DNA of 64,000 nt from Cololabis saira (taxonomy: Eukaryota > Chordata > Actinopteri > Beloniformes > Belonidae), in assembly GCF_033807715.1 (NCBI RefSeq), contig NC_084590.1:213501-277500 (forward strand), written 5' to 3'. Position numbers and translations under genes: made by a program. Position 1 is the first letter of the stretch. Every line of letters begins with the position of its first letter. Positions 1 to 11,191 of the stretch are shown here, in pieces. The notes beneath the pieces are model-generated. The model saw only the letters and a list, made by a program, of their open reading frames with translations. It did not search any database and was not told the origin of the DNA.

Positions 1-560
1 TAAACCCACAACTCTTCACGGAACGCAACACAAAGCAAAGAACAGCAATACCCATAATGCAATGCAGCTTAAATCGGAAGAAATGCCCCCAAATAAATTA
101 TTTTTTCTAGGCCTCAACTTTTGACATGAGCGTCTCCAGTTCACAGCCAATTTTTTTTTTTTATTTGCTTTACTTGTTTTTGCAAGTTCCTTGTTAGGAT
201 GAGCGGTTTTTAATGGATAATTATCTTCATTATCATATTCAAACATATGTATTTGAGGGAGGAGACAGGGCGGAGTGTTGACGCTCAAATCCACCCTGAT
301 TGTGATGTTCAAAGGAACCTGCGTGGATTTGGGTGTACGCACAGTTTTGAAAATCTGAATTTTTTTTTGCGTACGTGAAAATTCCACGCACGGATTCAGG
401 TTGAAATCCACGCACGTTTTGGAATGTTGAAACCCTCAGTTCCTTTAAATCAAGGTTAGAAACCAATTTGTTTATAGCTGCCTTTGACTGAATTATTTAA
501 ACCATTCTGAATTTAAATTTAAACAATGTTAATTTCAGTACTACACTGTAACTCTAGCTT
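1..560. other. Unannotated AT-rich sequence
   Basis: I see no gene, RNA or complete transposon here. If the abcg4 exon at 1213-1481 is real, this stretch would be part of the intron that follows it on the minus strand. No candidate for the next ABCG4 exon, which should carry the Walker A motif, is visible. Confidence 0.5.
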
Positions 561-868
561 GTTTCCTTTAAGAAATGAGACTCATAGCGCCACGACGGCC
601 GTCAGGGGTACTGCAGCCAACAGCGAAGCCGGCATGGGAGAACAGGGAGAATGCGCATGCAGCGCCATGTGAGGTCACATCCGCAGGACAGCGCGGGAAA
701 TCCAGGACCGGAATTTCCAGCGCTGTCCTGCGGATGTGATGTCAAATGGCGCTGCATGCGCGTTCGCCCCGTTCTCCTGTGCCGGCTTCGCTGTTGGCTG
801 CAGTACCCCCGACGGCCGTCGTGGCGCTATGAGTCTCATTTCTTAAAGGAGCCTCATGCTCCTTTAAG
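561..868. mobile_element. Long palindromic (foldback) element, full copy
   Basis: The two halves are reverse complements over almost their whole length. The left arm from 565 (CCTTTAAGAAATGAGACTC) pairs with the right arm ending at 849, and the match runs through the GC-rich inner part to a centre near 705, where CACATCCGCAGGACAGCG faces its complement. A small extra hairpin (GGAGCCTCATGCTCC) closes the right end. It has no coding capacity, so it is MITE-like. A half copy lies at 43995-44117. I could not define a target-site duplication, so the superfamily is unknown. Confidence 0.8.
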
Positions 869-869
869 T

Positions 870-1013
870 CTAACTTTTCTGTATTATGCTTTTGTACTGT
901 AACTCATAATCTTTCTTTTTTTTTTTTACTTATCATGTTTTCATTACTTAAAGCACCTTGAGTTGCCTTGTTGCTGAAAAAGTGCTATAAAAATAAACTT
1001 GCCCTGCCTAAAT
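870..1013 (+). mobile_element. 3' tail of a LINE or LINE-dependent SINE
   Basis: A T-rich stretch is followed by the typical fish retroposon ending: AAGCACCTTGAGTTGCC, then a GTGCTATAAAAATAAA block and a short CCTGCCT repeat. Only the tail is present. The clade cannot be fixed from this alone. Confidence 0.5.
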
Positions 1014-1212
1014 GTAAGTTCAAAGATCACTGAAGAGATTAAATGGCATGATGACAGAGGCTCTGTTTATGGAAAAGCAAAGCAGTTCTGTTGAATTAGT
1101 TCTGATCTGGCTCTAGCACCAGCCCAGCCTCACCTGCTTCAAACTGGTCAAGAAGGGGTGAAACATGTTTACTTTGTGGTTACTGTAACTTCAGCTCTTG
1201 AGTATATACTAC

Positions 1213-1468
1213 CTCTCCTCCTCCAGCAAGATCCCTCTTGGATGGTGTAAGAGAGGTTGATGAACTCCAGGTCCACGGCTGAACGTTTGGGTAGGTGAGA
1301 GAAACGCTGTGGATCACTAATAGCGTTTTCAACCTTCTTCAGGCGGGCAAGCCTGGATGGTTCCTGGTGCAGGTGAGTCTGAGCTAAAGGCTGGCAACCC
1401 CCGTTACACATGACAGCCTCCTCCATGGAGATACTCACAGAATCAGGCTCCAGTGCTTTATTGTCCAT
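1213..1468 (-). CDS. abcg4: ABCG4-type ABC half transporter, first coding exon
   Basis: This exon encodes the first 85 residues of a protein that matches the N-terminus of ABCG4, and less closely ABCG1. These are membrane ABC half transporters linked to sterol efflux. The recognisable block is LKKVENAISDPQRFSHLP followed by KRSAVDLEF, INLSYTIQEG and CWRRRG, which lies just before the nucleotide-binding domain in the family. Reading on the minus strand, a good acceptor (pyrimidine tract then CCCACAG, last base 1482) opens the exon, so 1469-1481 is 5' UTR. The ATG at 1468 has G at -3 and +4 and gives MDNKALEP, like the family start. The donor G|GTAGTA is at 1212-1211, after the first base of a glycine codon. 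The remaining exons would lie to the left, beyond base 1. Whether this is abcg4 or a close paralogue needs an alignment. Confidence 0.85.
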
Positions 1469-1481
1469 ATCAACTCTCTCA

Positions 1482-3009
1482 CTGTGGGAGGATGTAACGA
1501 AAATAAAGAAAAAAATGTTAATGAGAAAGAAGTCAGCTTGTGTGTGTGTGTTTGTGTGTGCATCTTTGAAGGCTATTAAATGAAAGTTGTAAATTGACAC
1601 AAAAATAACAAAACAGCCGAAAGAATGAGCTGGAAAACAGTTTTAGCAATGCCAACAAATGAGAGAAAAGAATTTTGGTGTGTGTGTATGTATACATAGA
1701 GTATGTGTATGTATGTACGTGTAATACATACATGTGTTACATAAAATGATAGCTCAGGTAAAGCCAAAGTCCTTGAAATGGCCATTTTTATTATGATGAA
1801 TGAGATTTGACTCTAAGTAGCAGAAATATGCGAGAAGTGATTAGTAATAATCAAAATGGAGACATGATTAATCGACTTTGCACTGACCACTGTAAAAATG
1901 GTTCCCAAGTCTGTGGTGGTACAGTAAATTGTTCTTTTTGAGAAAGAAGTCTCATTAAATCACTCATTGGGTTCTTAATCCTCTCAGGGATTAAAATAAA
2001 CTTTTTTTTTCTACCCTTGATCTTATCAGAGCTAGAGGGGGCTGAGGTTACTGGCTTGGGAAAAATTCCACAGACTCAGGTACACCACCAAGAACCAAAC
2101 CAAGCTAACGTATGGGAATAAAGCACTCCTTCACTTGCCCTCAGCATCACACTGTTATGTAAACAGATTATATTGACAACAAGGGAAGAGAAGAGGGAAG
2201 AGAGCCCATAGAAAGAGTTCTTCTTGGTGTCAAAGCATCCTAAAAAAGGGAGGTTGGGAAAAAGAGAGATTTTACAAAGCTAACATGTCACGAGTTAACT
2301 TGGATGGACAGTAATGTTCGGGACAAAAGGAAAGGTCCACAGAGGGGAGAGATGAGAGGGAAAGAACTCGGTGACCTGAGATCATTCTGCTTCAGATTAT
2401 ATACTGTAACCCTGTTACACTTCTGTTTGACTATTAGACATGATGTACCAGCTGGATTAAAAGGCTTTTAGAATTAAATCAAGAAATCATGTCTTCACAG
2501 ATCCATGAGAAAAAAGTGATCATAACAAAGTTATGCTGACTCAAATGAACAAAAGGTTATTTGTGTTTCAGGGTTTCTGTGATTTACCTGACCTGTATGA
2601 TGACCTCCAAACTTCACAGCTAAAATATTTTTTTTCTGTTCATAATTGCATATTTAGCCTTATTTTCTTCTTTTGCAACCAGTCCACGAGCCCTCCTCCC
2701 CCAACTTCACCACAAAGTGCAGGAGGAAACGAAAAACAGTAGGAGCTGTGGAGACCATCATTTGCAAAAGCAGCTTGCCATAACAAGTCTTTAAACGAAA
2801 GAACCTTGAACATAAAAGATCTCTTTTTTGTAAAGCCCCACTTTTTATACGGCTAATGTCACGTCATCATTTTTGTCAGTCAGCGCATTGACAATATTCA
2901 GATTTTAACCAGATTAACACAATACTATGAATAAAACTGTATACAAATTTCCATGTAAACAGTTCCAGTTCATATGAATTGAAATGTAAAATCTTATTCA
3001 CAATATATA
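1482..3009. other. Non-coding sequence upstream of the abcg4 exon
   Basis: The acceptor pyrimidine tract of the abcg4 exon is at 1483-1530. The rest holds TG/TA-rich simple sequence near 1540-1735 and no gene or transposon that I recognise. It is presumably intron upstream of the first coding exon. Confidence 0.5.
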
Positions 3010-3530
3010 TCTTTTATTTATACTCGAAAATCATTGAGGGCGAGCCCTCATTTACAATGACGTCGAGAAAATACAAAAGTAAAAAACAAAAAACAAAAAC
3101 AAAAACAAAATAACAAAAGAACAGTCAATTAAACAAAAATGAAGTTACAATTTATAAATAATGTAACAATAAAATAATTTAAAACAAATACAAACAGTGC
3201 TTAAAATATTTAAGATCAGGGATTTAAAATGACCAAAAGATACTAGTGAATTGATTTTTAGAGTGTTTTGAGTTCCAGGTGGATGGTGCAGAAAAGCCAA
3301 AAGCAGATCTACCAAGCTCAGTAAAGACTCGGGGGACTTTGGATCGAGTGTGGTGTGAACTAGCAGGCCAAGCAAGGAGGGAGGAAACATAAGTCGCAGC
3401 AAGCCAATAATAGCCTTATAGATGAATAAATAAAAGTGAAAATCTCGCCTCTCTGAGAGGGAGGACCATCCAACTCCTTCTGGAGTTTTAGCTCTGTTTG
3501 GTGTCACCAATTCACCTACAACTAGTAAAC
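3010..3530 (-). pseudogene. LINE 3' fragment: end of ORF2 and tail
   Basis: On the minus strand one frame reads a worn version of the C-terminal block found in many fish LINE reverse transcriptases: TRSKVPRVFTELG, then RSAFGFSAPSTWN. A short 3' UTR follows. The copy ends in a hairpin tail (TGAGGGC/GCCCTCA around 3035-3050) and an ATAAATAAAAG tail. The 5' part of the element is absent. The clade is uncertain. Confidence 0.6.
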
Positions 3531-5180
3531 CTCTTTAACTACAGGTATTAGAAGATGGAATGGATATTTGAAAAGCTACTCATGTAAACACCGATATATT
3601 TAACCAGTGAGAAAAAATGCAGCTGTGAGAAACCTTTACCCCAACTTCTGTTATGACCTTACTGTTCAAAGCTGAACTGAATATAATGAAAACCAGATTT
3701 TATTGTGTAGGAAATATCACAAATATAAAAGGCTTTTATTTCTTAAGTATTCTCGAAACACATCTGTACTTTGAATTCAAACTACATAAACTCATAACCT
3801 GGTAAACCGTTTTTCTTTTAACCTCACAGTTTTTTTCACACCGTACTTTTAAAGTTTATTTCTAATGTTTTGTTGCATTTCACTGTACAACATCAGTATG
3901 GGAATTTTTCTCTCAGCTGACTGCAGTTCCTCCAGAACATAGTCATCAGAAAAGTGTAATGAGTTTGTTATAAAGACTTGCAAATAATTTAAGAAATGGT
4001 TTCTGAATTTAAATCCTTTGTAAATGGTCTTGCATATATACGTATATTTTAGGTGTGAACTCAAGTCTTTCAGCTGTACATTCATCTTAAATGTGGTGAC
4101 CCCCACATTTCCACCTCAGGTGGCTTACAGATGACACAGGGATGTGCCTTTTGAACATGCTGTGTGAAAAGGGCTAAAAGGCTTCTTTGTTTGTCAAACT
4201 TATCACATAATTAGCTTTATTTCTTGATTTTCGGATGATACTTGCATTGAAAATATAGTCTGCCTAGCAATTAAGATGGAATTAAATAAATCAAGAAACT
4301 TTTTAAGAATAAAAATGGGTTTCGTCATAAGCATGCAAACTCAATAACCTTGCTTGGTACGGTACAAATCGCTAAGAATAATTCAAAACTGCTTTTCTCA
4401 TACAGATTTGATTGACTTTTGTTTTTGTTTTTTGCATAACAATCCATCAGCTAGTTGATTATTCACAGCAGTAGACACAATCATATTGGCGGGGAAGGTG
4501 TGGACGCTTATACAATGCAATCAAATGATTACTTTTGTACTCCCTTGCTCACTTGCTCATTTTCTCTTCCATTATTACCTTCTTGAGCATCTTTCTGTCC
4601 TTATGATGTGTCCTGTGGCTCGCTCTGTGCTAGTTTCATTGTTGTTGATATGTGACATTGAACTGTAAGTGATACACAACTGTCCGACCATGACAAAGAA
4701 GAACTTACTGTGTCTGAATTTGCCCAATAATGGATGATCACTGCAGCTAGAAGATGCGTCATAAGAGTAAACAAATATTCCGTCAAATGAAGTTGCGATT
4801 GATATTTTAAAGTGAACAAAAGTAATTTGTTTTGCTTTATGCAAACTATAGGTTTTTTTACACTGTTGTGTAAAATCTTTTAGTATTTTTTTCATTGATG
4901 TTAATCATTTCTACACTAAAACCAAAGAGTGACAATAGAGTTGCTAAACTGATGCCAATGCAAAGTGCACAAAGTGTTCTTCTGCTGACCACTAGGGGCA
5001 AGCTCCAAAACTGAGTCTGTCTCCACTGACCCCGTTGTTAAAGGTATTGTGACATCATTTTTAACATGCTTTTAACACTATTAAAAGTCTTGGCCAACAT
5101 CCCTCAAATGTGTCTAAAAGAGTGTAACAAGAAAAACTTCACTCTAGTACTCTTTTCCTGGCTTTTTATTACAGTGTTTT
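3531..5180. other. No recognisable gene or repeat
   Basis: AT-rich sequence with short chance reading frames only. Nothing in it resembles a known protein or repeat on either strand. Confidence 0.4.
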
Positions 5181-5195
5181 TTTGCGCCGTGAAAA

Positions 5196-5345
5196 ATGCT
5201 TCCTTTCCCCCCTTTCCTGTCAATCATTGCTCCGCTCCTCCTCCAAACCTCCTCCTCCTCCAGCCATACGCTCACAGCGGCGTCGGAGAGCGAGAGGCGA
5301 AGCATGCACGGAAAAGCAGGAGGGCGAACCACAGCAAACAATCAT
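5196..5345 (-). promoter_or_regulatory. Candidate GC-rich promoter or 5' exon
   Basis: This short island is clearly richer in G+C and CpG than its surroundings (for example CACAGCGGCGTCGGAGAGCG) and matches none of the repeats I recognise here. It lies 3.7 kb upstream of the abcg4 coding exon, whose 5' UTR is spliced and therefore needs an upstream non-coding exon. That role is an inference from position and composition only. Confidence 0.25.
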
Positions 5346-5477
5346 AAAAATAAAGGCATGCAAGCAGCACTGTCCCCTTATCTTCCCCTTATCTTAAGTC
5401 CAGTCAGTGGCCGCGGGTCTTCTTAGCAGTTTTCCTCCGGTGATTAGAACAAAAGAGGCTCTAAACAGCTCCTTGTT

Positions 5478-5610
5478 AAGCTTCATTTATGGTTCCGCGT
5501 TAAATCGACGCAGAGCCTACGCCGTAGGGTTCAGCGTATGGTGCGCGTCGCCGCGTAACCTTACGCCGTAGGCTCTGCGTCGGTGTAACGCGGAACCATA
5601 AATCAGCCTT
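5478..5610. mobile_element. CpG-rich foldback MITE, copy 1
   Basis: The terminal arms are ATTTATGGTTCCGCGTTA and TAACGCGGAACCATAAAT. Inside them is a second inverted pair, CGCAGAGCCTACGCCGTA against TACGCCGTAGGCTCTGCG. The element can fold on itself almost completely and has no reading frame of its own. Four other copies or fragments occur in this window (11159, 18093, 34822, 60065). Confidence 0.85.
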
Positions 5611-5666
5611 TATGGTGCGCTGAGAGGAGAGGAGGCAGGGAGCTGGGTGGAGGGGGCGGTGATTTA

Positions 5667-5690
5667 GCGGATCGTTACGTAACGATCCGC
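5667..5690. promoter_or_regulatory. 24-bp perfect palindrome with a PAR-bZIP-like core
   Basis: Positions 5667-5690 are a perfect palindrome: GCGGATCGTTAC followed by its reverse complement. The centre GTTACGTAAC matches the consensus RTTAYGTAAY bound by PAR-bZIP and NFIL3-type factors. It sits just downstream of a foldback element. The palindrome is certain; a binding role is only inferred. Confidence 0.4.
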
Positions 5691-7790
5691 CACCAAACCA
5701 CATGCGCCGTTTTTGCATAGTTATGCGGAAAATCCCAGAAAGCACACAATACACTGAATGTTAAAAGTTTGTTGTTTTTTGGGTGTAATTGATGTCAAGA
5801 CACCCAACAAAACACAAAAAATCAAGAAAAATGTGTTTTTCATGTCACAATCCCTTTAAAAAAACATGCATACAACCTGGTGCAAAAAATGGTTTTGATC
5901 TCCATTACTACACTTCACATCTATGAACATTGTACGTGGATGATGATTTTTTTTACCTCGTCAGTTCAAATTATAATGAACCACAAATTGTTGCACAGTT
6001 TTTCATCTCTTTGATAGCTCTGTTGCTGTTTATGCTGCCAGTTGTCATCACTTTAGCTATTAATACTTAACTTGACTTCTGATCTATGAACAAAGATCGA
6101 ACAGAATAATCATTTTTGATATAACCATAATCTGGCTTGTTGTTCTTTTAATTATTCTAACAGAATGGCTTAATTAGAGAGGGTTCCTGGTGAAGCAGCT
6201 GGCAGCAGCTACCTCCAGGCTGCTAACTGGGGCCAGTAAGCTAGAGCAGTGTTTTTCAACCCTGTCCCTCAGGTCCCAGTCGCCTACGTGCTTTAGATGG
6301 TGGTCACCTCCAAAACACTCCTGATTCAGATTCAACTCTCCGCCAACACCGGTGCTCTGCCTAGCCGACCAATCTCCACAAGGATGGCCAGCTGAGCTCT
6401 CCCAGGACCTGCAGAGCCTGGTCAACTTCACCATCTCCCACACAGATTCACAAATTCCTGAGTTTGTTAGAGAGAAACCTTAATAAGGAAAACCTTAATT
6501 AAGGTTGACATTTAGGAATGTTTAAATTAGAGCATTTAGTGATAATTTAAGTTAATTACATGGTTTATCTCTTCCACTTTATTTTTCCATTACACTAGGA
6601 TGGAGTAAATATGGAACTTTATATTATTAAACATGTTAAAGTGGATATCTTCTTTTAAAACTGATATCTTTTATACATGTAGAGAGAAGGTTTGGAGTAG
6701 CCTAGTCACGTGGATGGCAGGATTTGCTGCTAGAAATAGCTATAGACTAAACTGACATAACGTTTTAACAGTGTTGAAATTACGACTAGTGATCAAAATG
6801 ACTAGAATGTTAAAACAAAAAGTAAATAAAAAAAAGTTTTTAATTATGTTGAACTGTTCTCAATACAGGTCTATTGTTGTAGTGGAAATTAGCCCAATTG
6901 AAGTAAAAATAAATGATCTTGGTTTAGTTTAACTGTATTAACTTGCTGCATTTGTGTGAGTGAATACAGACCTTTATACCATTAAACACGACATAAAAAG
7001 TTTTAAAATTGAAATTAAAATATTTTAAAACAATGTTTATACTAGCATATATGCAAAAAAAAATAATTATTTGACAGTGTTTGATAGTTTGTCAAAGAAA
7101 CCTGAGAAGTGAAAAGTAGTGTATGAACATGTACAGTAGGACGGCCGCTATAAAGATTATACAAGTAATATGGAGCAAAGACCAGCGAAGACCTGATAAA
7201 AGTGGTGAACTAGAGAATCACAGAGCTTACATTTTCCGGCATCAAGGGAAATCTGGCTGTCGTCCCTCAGAGTCACTCAGATGCGTTTATTCTCCAACTG
7301 CTGCTGCTCTTTCACCACCGTGAAGCGCTCTGCCGCCTCTACAGCGTCTCTGGACCGTCACAGTTGCACTGGAGGGCGTTGCCTCCGAGCCTGCAGCTGT
7401 ATACTATTGGGCAGGTTGGGGGATGTGTGTTTAGGGAGGAATGGGAGACACTGAACTACCTACCTTATTTTAATAGATTCAATATGAGATCAAATTTCCT
7501 TCAGAACATCAGTTATATATGGCTTTTGTAACATTCCAACCACTGACGTAATTATATGCACTTGAATGCAAATGAGGAATTTACAGTTTAAAGTTTAAGT
7601 TAAATTTGCATAATTTTCATCCAATATTTGTTGAATAATATCTAACCATAATGTAGATGAAGACATGCATCCATGTACAGTAGCAATAGAGTAAATCTTA
7701 TCCTTTTTGTCCTTGGGAGGCCATGTTTCTCGGTGTGCACCCTGTAGGAGCACTGATAAAATTTTAAATTAAAAAAAAATAAAAAAATAA
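5691..7790. other. Mostly unannotated; MITE-like end at about 6247-6345
   Basis: Most of this stretch shows no gene or repeat. At 6247-6345 a GTTTTTCAACCCTGTCC start and an ACACTCCTGATTCAG stretch resemble the end of the same kind of palindromic fish MITE seen complete at 26557-26768. A moderately GC-rich patch at 7140-7420 is unexplained; I could not connect its reading frames to a protein. Confidence 0.35.
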
Positions 7791-7794
7791 AAAA

Positions 7795-7975
7795 GTAACA
7801 CACAACCAGACACACTCACACCAACGGGCAATTTAGAATCATTAATGAACCTACTATGCATGTTTTTGGAATGTGGGAGGAAACCGGAGTACCCGGAGGG
7901 AACCCACGCAAGCACGGGGAGAACATGCAAACTCCACACCTGCCGGACCTGGGAGTCGAACCGGGGATCTTCTTG
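7795..7975 (-). mobile_element. tRNA-headed SINE-like repeat, middle part
   Basis: Read on the minus strand, it starts with a good pol III B box (GGTTCGACTCC) and continues with the well-known fish repeat body: GTTTGCATGTTCTCCCCG, GGGTACTCCGGTTTCCTCCC and AAATTGCCCGTTGGTGTGA. Its presumed 5' end (GGGGGCACGGTGGCGC) occurs at 10728, and a tail of the same consensus is at 17860-18022. That the three pieces share one family is from general knowledge of fish repeats. Confidence 0.65.
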
Positions 7976-8381
7976 CTGCTTGCTATATATATGTATATGT
8001 GTATACAGGAAGGAAGGAATCCAGATTGCATCACGTCGAAGTGTCTCCTTAAGGAACAGTTGAATGAATAAAAGCTGGTCGGATATGCGTTGTCTGGGCA
8101 TTATGTGCGCTCCGTGCGCTGAAAGACGTCTGCACTTTGTTGCTATGGGCTATGGAAGCTTTGATGTTTTCAAGGAGGAACGTTGATGCTGCCTTGTTGA
8201 GATAATCAATAATATGTTCACTCATTGAAAAGGGTTGGATGCATAAAGTTGAAATACTGCAAAAAGAACACAAACGTGTAGTTGATCAAATATAAGGTTT
8301 GATACCACAAATGAAAGAGCTCATGAAACAAGAGAAAATGTGTCGGAAGTGAAACAATGTATGGAGAACTTCAACTTTCTT
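7976..8381. other. No recognisable gene or repeat
   Basis: This lies between the SINE-like repeat and the first recognisable codons of the L2-type LINE. It may contain upstream LINE sequence too worn to recognise. Confidence 0.35.
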
Positions 8382-8410
8382 ATGGCCTCAGATAAGAGAT
8401 TAGTATCCAT

Positions 8411-9136
8411 CAGAGGTGGGTAGTAACGAGTTACATTTACTTGAGTAAGTTTTGGTAAATGTTGTACTTTTAGGAGTAGTTTTGAATCACTATACTTTTG
8501 ACTTTTACTTGAGTAGATTTGTGAAGAAGCAACTGTTCCTCTTACTCCGCTACATTAGGCTACGTTGAGCTGTTACTTTTATCCCTTTTATCCGCGTACG
8601 CGTCAATCTCATGACATCACTAGGGGATTGTTTGGGAAAAATGTTTGTTTTTGCATGTTTTGTCACATTTACACAGACTCAAACACACACAGAGTTTCTA
8701 TGAGTTCATGGGCTTGTTCTAGTTCTGCCTGGTTAAAAAAGAAAAGTACAAAGGATTTTTTTGTGCTACTTGTGCTTAATTTATTTCTTATTCTGTTATT
8801 TTATTTATTTATATAAGTACTTGAATTTACTTTAAGATTATTTTAATTCAAGCCATTTTTTTATTAATTTTAATTTATTTTATTATTTTATTGATTTAAT
8901 TTGCCTGAAGATGATTATTTTGTACTTTTGTCTGTTTGAATGGTTGTGTTAAAAAAATTAATCAGGCGTTACTCAACAGTTACTCAGTACTTGAGTAGTT
9001 TTTTCACCAAGTACTTTTTTACTTTTACTCAAGTAATTATTTGGATGACTACTTTTTACTTCTACTTGAGTCATATTATTCTGAAGTAACAGTACTTTTA
9101 CTTGAATACAATCTTTGGCTACTCTACTCACCTCTG
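8411..9136. mobile_element. Non-autonomous hAT element, 726 bp
   Basis: The ends are CAGAGGTGGGTAGTAACG and an imperfect inverse ending CTACTCACCTCTG. They are flanked by 8-bp direct repeats, GTATCCAT (8403-8410) and GTGTCCAT (9137-9144), which match at 7 of 8 bases. Eight-base duplications and CAGAGG-type ends are characteristic of hAT elements. No transposase is encoded. The element sits inside the reverse transcriptase frame of an L2-type LINE, in the first copy of a 40-bp tandem repeat. Confidence 0.85.
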
Positions 9137-9290
9137 GTGTCCATACTGGTTCTACTGGACCTCAGATAAGGGATTAGTGTCCATACTGGATCTACTGGAC
9201 CTCAGATAAGGGATTAGTGTCCATACTGGTTCTACTGGACCTCAGATAAGGGATTAGTGTCCATACTGGTTCTACTGGACGTCAGTGCTG
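9137..9290 (+). repeat. 40-bp tandem repeat made from LINE coding sequence
   Basis: About four copies of a 40-bp unit starting GTGTCCATACTGGTTCTACT. The unit is the LINE's own RT sequence (VSILVLLDL) plus ATAAGGGATTA. Forty is not a multiple of three, so the array breaks the frame. One more unit lies before the hAT, at 8382-8410, so the array predates that insertion. Confidence 0.85.
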
Positions 9291-9682
9291 CTTTTGACAC
9301 TGTAGATTAGCATTTTGCTGCACAGGTTAGAGCATGTTGTTGGGATTAAAGGGACAGCTCTACGTTGGTTTAAATCGTATCTATCTGACAGGTTCTAGTT
9401 TGTTCATGTACATGAAGTTTCTTCAGAACAGTCAAGGGTCTGTTATGGTGGGGGTTCAGTGATAGGGCCAATCTTGTTCAGTTTATACATGCAGCCATTG
9501 GGAAGTATAATCCAGAATCACGGCATACACTTTCCTTGCTATGCTGGTACGCAGCTCTATTTGTCTATGAAGCCAGATGAAACAGAACCGTTAGCTAAAC
9601 TTCAGGCATGTCTTAGAGCAGCAGTTTTCAAACTGTGGGGTGCAGGGGGGGGCGCGGGAAGACAGAGCGGAGCTGTAAACTA

Positions 9683-10400
9683 GAGGGTTGCATTGGGATT
9701 AGGTCCCGCTGGGTCCCGCGGGACCCAACGCAAATCTCGCGGGAGCGGGCGGTTTGAACTCTCCTGCGGGTGGGAGCGGGCAGCCAAAAAAAAACAATGC
9801 GGGATCGGGATGTAGTCTAGCGACAAAGTGGAAATCAATGACGTGAAAAATAAACCTCAAAGAAGGTCTTTACAAAGACAAAGCAAGGGAAGTCAGATAT
9901 TTGGAGAAACTGCGAATAGTGTCTGTGGCGCATTTTGGAAGAGAGACGCACGGGATTGGGACTGCAATCGGTCAGCAACATTCTCTTCCTCCACAGCAAT
10001 GTAATGGCCACATGATTAATTTGTTAAATTAATTTGTTTCATTGGTTAACTTTGTTTATTTTATGTTATTTATTAGTGTTTGAGCCACTCACAGCCTCGT
10101 TGTTATAACCTCAATCACATAATTGATGAGCGAAAAGCGAAAAAACGTGTGATTATGACAATGATGGATTTGCATCTAACTTTTGGTCAGGTGCCTATGA
10201 ACCGTCAATTATCCATCAAGCTCCACAATGATCATGTTAACATTAAATCAGATAGATTTGTGTAGGACATTTCTCTTGCGGGACGGGAGAGGACACAAAA
10301 TGATTGCATCTCTATTATTGTGCGGGCATGAACTCTCAGAGTTTTGCGGGTGCGGGCGGGACTGCGGTCAAGCCAGCCGTGTAACACACGTTGCGTGTGC
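9683..10400. mobile_element. Possible GCGGG-rich transposon remnant
   Basis: Both edges are rich in GCGGG and CCCGC motifs (TGGGTCCCGCGGGACCC near 9710, TTTTGCGGGTGCGGGCGGGAC near 10342), with an AT-rich interior. This resembles internally deleted DNA transposons known from fish, but I could not establish inverted ends or a target duplication. Confidence 0.3.
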
Positions 10401-10727
10401 GGGCGGCACGCCCACCGAGAGGGGGACAAACGGGTTTGTTGTTCCGGGCCCAGGGTAGGGGGAGAACTGAAAAAAAAATAAAAATGTTTTTTTCTTTTTT
10501 TTTTTTTTCAATTCTCATTAAATTATGGAATCATTTTTCAAAATGTTTCAAAATATGCCTATTTGTGGAAAGAATATGTAGTATTTGAGTTACATAAAAG
10601 CTTGTTCATTTTTTTCTTCCTAATTGTCCTTGTGGTCAAGAACCCCCAACACAAAAATGGTTTGGCCGCTGATCAAAATTTGATGTTATCATTTAATTCA
10701 ACCATTAGAATGGTCAAAATGTCATGG

Positions 10728-10830
10728 GGGCACGGTGGCGCCTCTGGCCACTTGTAAATCTAGGTTATTCTTGGTTATTCCTCTGGCCACTTGTAAATCT
10801 AGGTTATTCTTGGTTATTCCTGGTTGTGAC
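10728..10830 (+). repeat. SINE-like head plus a 39-bp direct repeat
   Basis: GGGGGCACGGTGGCGC is the usual start of the tRNA-headed fish repeat. It is followed by two copies of a 39-bp unit starting CCTCTGGCCACTTGTAAATC. The usual A and B boxes are missing, so this is a broken head. Confidence 0.4.
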
Positions 10831-11158
10831 AGCCAATCGCGTTCCTGCATCTATCCAAGAATTAACCAAGAATTGACAGCTCCGACCAATCAGGGCTCGG
10901 TAAATTTCTGGATGTCCCGGCGATATCCAGAAATGGACCAATCAGGAGCGAGTACAGGCTCCGCCCGCTGCGGAGCTGCTGGGGATGTTTTTTTTTTTCC
11001 GGTTTGCTGTTCAGAAAAACCAGCCTGAAGATTGTTCCGACTACAGCAAATCCTCCCCCCACACATTTTCCGGACGTTTCAGAAGTAAGTGCAAATATAT
11101 TTTTATATGAAGATCTGTGGCATAGCTCTGTAACGTACATGCTACTAATGGTGACGTA

Positions 11159-11191
11159 AGGGCTGAGTTATGGTTCTGCGTCAAAACGACG
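11159..11191 (+). mobile_element. Foldback MITE fragment, one arm
   Basis: GGGCTGAGTTATGGTTCTGC followed by GTCAAAACGACG matches the outer arm of the foldback family seen complete at 5478-5610. The second arm is absent. Confidence 0.5.

Larger units (their letters stand above)
8382..9618 (+). pseudogene. L2/CR1-type LINE, reverse transcriptase 5' part
   Basis: Outside the hAT insertion, frames read MASDKRLVSI, then VLLDVSAAFDTVD (first catalytic aspartate block), LRWFKSYLSDR, GPILFSLYMQPLG and AGTQLYLSMKPDETE, ending in LQACLR at 9618. These are the classic RT blocks of the L2-type LINEs common in fish. The YADD box has decayed: FPCYAGTQLYLS stands where CYADDTQLYLS is expected. Frameshifts and stops are present. 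The copy is split by the hAT at 8411, a 40-bp tandem repeat and the large insert starting at 9619. It resumes at 22569. Confidence 0.8.

Noticed and set aside
7769..8101. 110-codon minus-strand frame
   Set aside because: It runs through the tRNA-headed SINE-like repeat and contains no known domain.
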